NCBI GenBank assembly: GCA_028456385.1
Contig: JALNQF010000318.1
Location: forward strand, 1 to 48,003
DNA: 48,003 nt
Direction: 5' to 3'
DNA from: Ophiosphaerella korrae
Lineage: Eukaryota > Ascomycota > Dothideomycetes > Pleosporales > Phaeosphaeriaceae
Shown one piece after another: positions 46,132-48,003 of this stretch. Under the pieces are notes generated by a model. The model searched no databases. It was given only the letters and a program-made list of their open reading frames with translations, and had not been told where the DNA came from. The position numbers were made by a program, and so were the translations under genes. Position 1 is the stretch's first letter. Each line of letters opens with the position of its first letter.

Positions 46132-47590
46132 TTTATAAAAATAACGCGATAGATTAATAAAGCTTATATACTAAGTATACTAGTAGTATACTATATCTTA
46201 GTAATAACTAGACCTAGTATAGATAAATACTAGGTAGGGGACAACAAGAAAATAAATCTAAAACATCTAGCGTACTTTAAAGTATCCTAGGTATTATATT
46301 TAAATACTAATTACTATATATATAAAGAACGTAAGGTACGAAACTATATATAGCTAGTATAAAAGAAAGGATATAATTATATAAAAGTAATCTAGAGTAA
46401 AGAGATTAAAGGTTAAGAAATTATTAGGATACCTAACAAAGAGTGTATATTAATTAGACTAGAAAAGAAACTATCTTAGGAATACGTCCTAGGAAAACTT
46501 TAGTATAAATACATACTAGATAAATACCTAAAACACGAAGACTATAAGTATAAAGTAAAGTAATAGCCCTAATAAGGTAGAGAATTTATAAAATAGCTAA
46601 AAGAAGATAAGCTAAAAGGTTTAATAGGCCTATATATTACAAAAGAAAGAACGTACTAAGAAAAAAAAGTATAAATTATAATTAATAGTAAAGCTATAAA
46701 GAACTTTATATTAAAAAAGTTTATAGAAACCTAAAGAATAAAGTATACTATAAAAAGGTACCTTTAATAAATAAGTATAATTAAAGAGAAACTATTCTAG
46801 TAACTAATTAGTTTAAGATAGTACTCTCTATATTAGAGTTAGAAAGATTAAAAATTAAAAATATAGTTATAGATGTAACAATAATTAATAATAAGTAAGA
46901 TATAATATTAGGAATACGATAGTTATAGTTAACTAACCTAAGAAATAATTAGAGAATAGAGAAAATTAGTTACTTTAAGAAAGATATATTAAAATCTAAT
47001 ATAAACATATATAAAAGAGAATTCCTAGAAGAATATAAGAAATAGGAAAGGTAGCTTATAAAGCTAGATAACTACCTTCTAGAATATTAGCTATAGGATT
47101 TAGTAATTAATTTAGAAGAAAGTAAGAACGTAGGCTAGAGTCTAGTCTATTAAAAAAGTAAAGAAGAATCTAAGATTAAGTAAGCGTTTATTAAAAACAA
47201 AATAAAAAAAGTATAGATATAACACTCCTAGCCCTTATTAGTATATAGACTTATGTTTATAGATAAGAAGAAAATAAAAGATAAATAACTTTACGTAGAT
47301 TTTAGAAAGATAAACGTAATTATAGATAAAAACTAATACCCTTTACTATATATAGATAAAATATAAGATAAGCTATAAAAGGCTTAAATTTTTACAATAT
47401 TAGATATTTAGAATACCTACTATTAGATTAGAATTAAAAAAGGATATATAAAGAAAATAGCGTTTTAGATACAATATAGACTATTTAAATATATATTTAT
47501 ACTCTTTAGATTAATAAATACGCTAGTAGTATTCTAAGAAAGAATTAATATAATCCTAAGAGAATACCTAAACGTATTTATATTTATATA
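46132..47590 (+). pseudogene. pol: gypsy-3 pol remnant, continued
   Basis: Collinear with gypsy-4 from about 41,175 to 42,615: protease region near 46,690, RT from about 47,250. It stops at the codons just before the YLDD box, where TA and the Fot1/pogo inverted repeat begin. Broken by many stops. Confidence 0.8.
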
Positions 47591-48003
47591 ACGTATTATA
47601 TTAGCAAAGTAGCTATATTACTAAAATAGCTACTTTTTCTTAGTATAAAGAATACTACGTATAAACAATAATATAGTCTTAATAAAATAATATTTTAACT
47701 CTACAAGAAAGTAGAATTTAACTTAGGCTTTAGGCTTATATATTAGGCTATTTTTAGACTTTACAACGCGCTGCTACAGCTTTAAACGTATAATATTAGT
47801 AGCTCTCTACCTAGCTTTATAGAATCCCTTATTAACGCGCTACTTAACTAAACTACTAGAAACTTACTATAATAGAAGAGCAAACTATTATATAGTATAT
47901 TCTTAACTTTAATTTAAGAGGATTTACCCCCTAGTTATATAAGGTAGTAGATATAGTAGACAAGCTATTAGTAATACGTAGTAGAGAACTAGTTAGGAAG
48001 TAC
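47591..48003 (+). mobile_element. Fot1/pogo-type DNA transposon (copy 2), truncated by window edge
   Basis: Begins with the same inverted repeat (ACGTATTATATTAG) as copy 1, preceded by TA (47,589-47,590). From about 47,680 the plus strand encodes the transposase N-terminus seen on the minus strand of copy 1 (24,245 leftward). So this copy is inverted relative to copy 1. The rest lies beyond the window. Confidence 0.87.

Larger units (their letters stand above)
36820..48003 (+). mobile_element. gypsy-3: Ty3/gypsy element with nested insertions, runs off the window
   Basis: 5' LTR of type B (36,820-37,218), gag and start of pol, then a 193-bp solo LTR containing gypsy-4. Its pol resumes at 46,132 and reaches the RT, where a Fot1/pogo copy interrupts it at 47,591. 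The join across the solo LTR is exact when compared with the same pol segment of gypsy-4 (near 41,170). RIP-mutated throughout. Confidence 0.85.

Noticed and set aside
1..48003. Centromere or subtelomere
   Set aside because: Nested RIP-mutated retroelements occur in both, but there are no telomere repeats or long satellite arrays, so the sequence does not decide this.

Overview
The window looks like nuclear DNA of a filamentous ascomycete (Pezizomycotina). About 45 of 48 kb are extremely AT-rich, with CpA/TpG dinucleotides almost exhausted and TpA in excess. This is the mark of repeat-induced point mutation (RIP). Every reading frame there is full of TAA/TAG stops, yet reading through them still gives recognisable retrotransposon and DNA-transposon proteins. 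No species can be named from the sequence. One island of normal composition, about 32,440-35,885, holds the only intact gene: a secreted GH35 beta-galactosidase on the minus strand (32,808-34,736).

Left block. 1-1,659 is unassigned AT-rich sequence. 1,665-21,805 is a Ty1/copia element (copia-1, TSD ATATA) split by two Ty3/gypsy chromoviruses. Gypsy-1 (1,737-8,738, plus, TSD CTAAG) lies inside its 5' LTR. Gypsy-2 (13,954-21,090, minus, TSD TCTCT) lies inside its RNase H region. Without them copia-1 is about 6.0 kb. Next come a minus-strand gypsy integrase fragment, a Fot1/pogo transposon (22,478-24,336), a gypsy 3' end with LTR (to 24,894), and a Tc1/mariner element (26,117-28,075) split by a solo gypsy LTR (TSD TTTAA). 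After these follow a chromodomain-coding remnant, about 2 kb of unassigned sequence, two tRNA-like sequences inside a minus-strand copia fragment, and another gypsy 3' end with LTR (to 32,216).

Right block. Copia-2 starts at 35,462, and the first ~420 bp of its LTR are not RIP-mutated. Its gag is interrupted by gypsy-3 (from 36,820). Gypsy-3 carries a 193-bp solo LTR (TSD AGTAC), which itself contains the complete gypsy-4 (38,991-45,976). Gypsy-3 then resumes and is cut at the reverse-transcriptase active site by a second Fot1/pogo copy, which runs off the right edge.

No new multi-gene system was found. The points most worth a second look are the GH35 gene kept intact between heavily mutated repeats, the unmutated LTR promoter facing away from it, the unequal LTRs of gypsy-4, and the tRNA-like pair. 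All coordinates and repeat matches were read by eye. Domain limits inside mutated elements are approximate.
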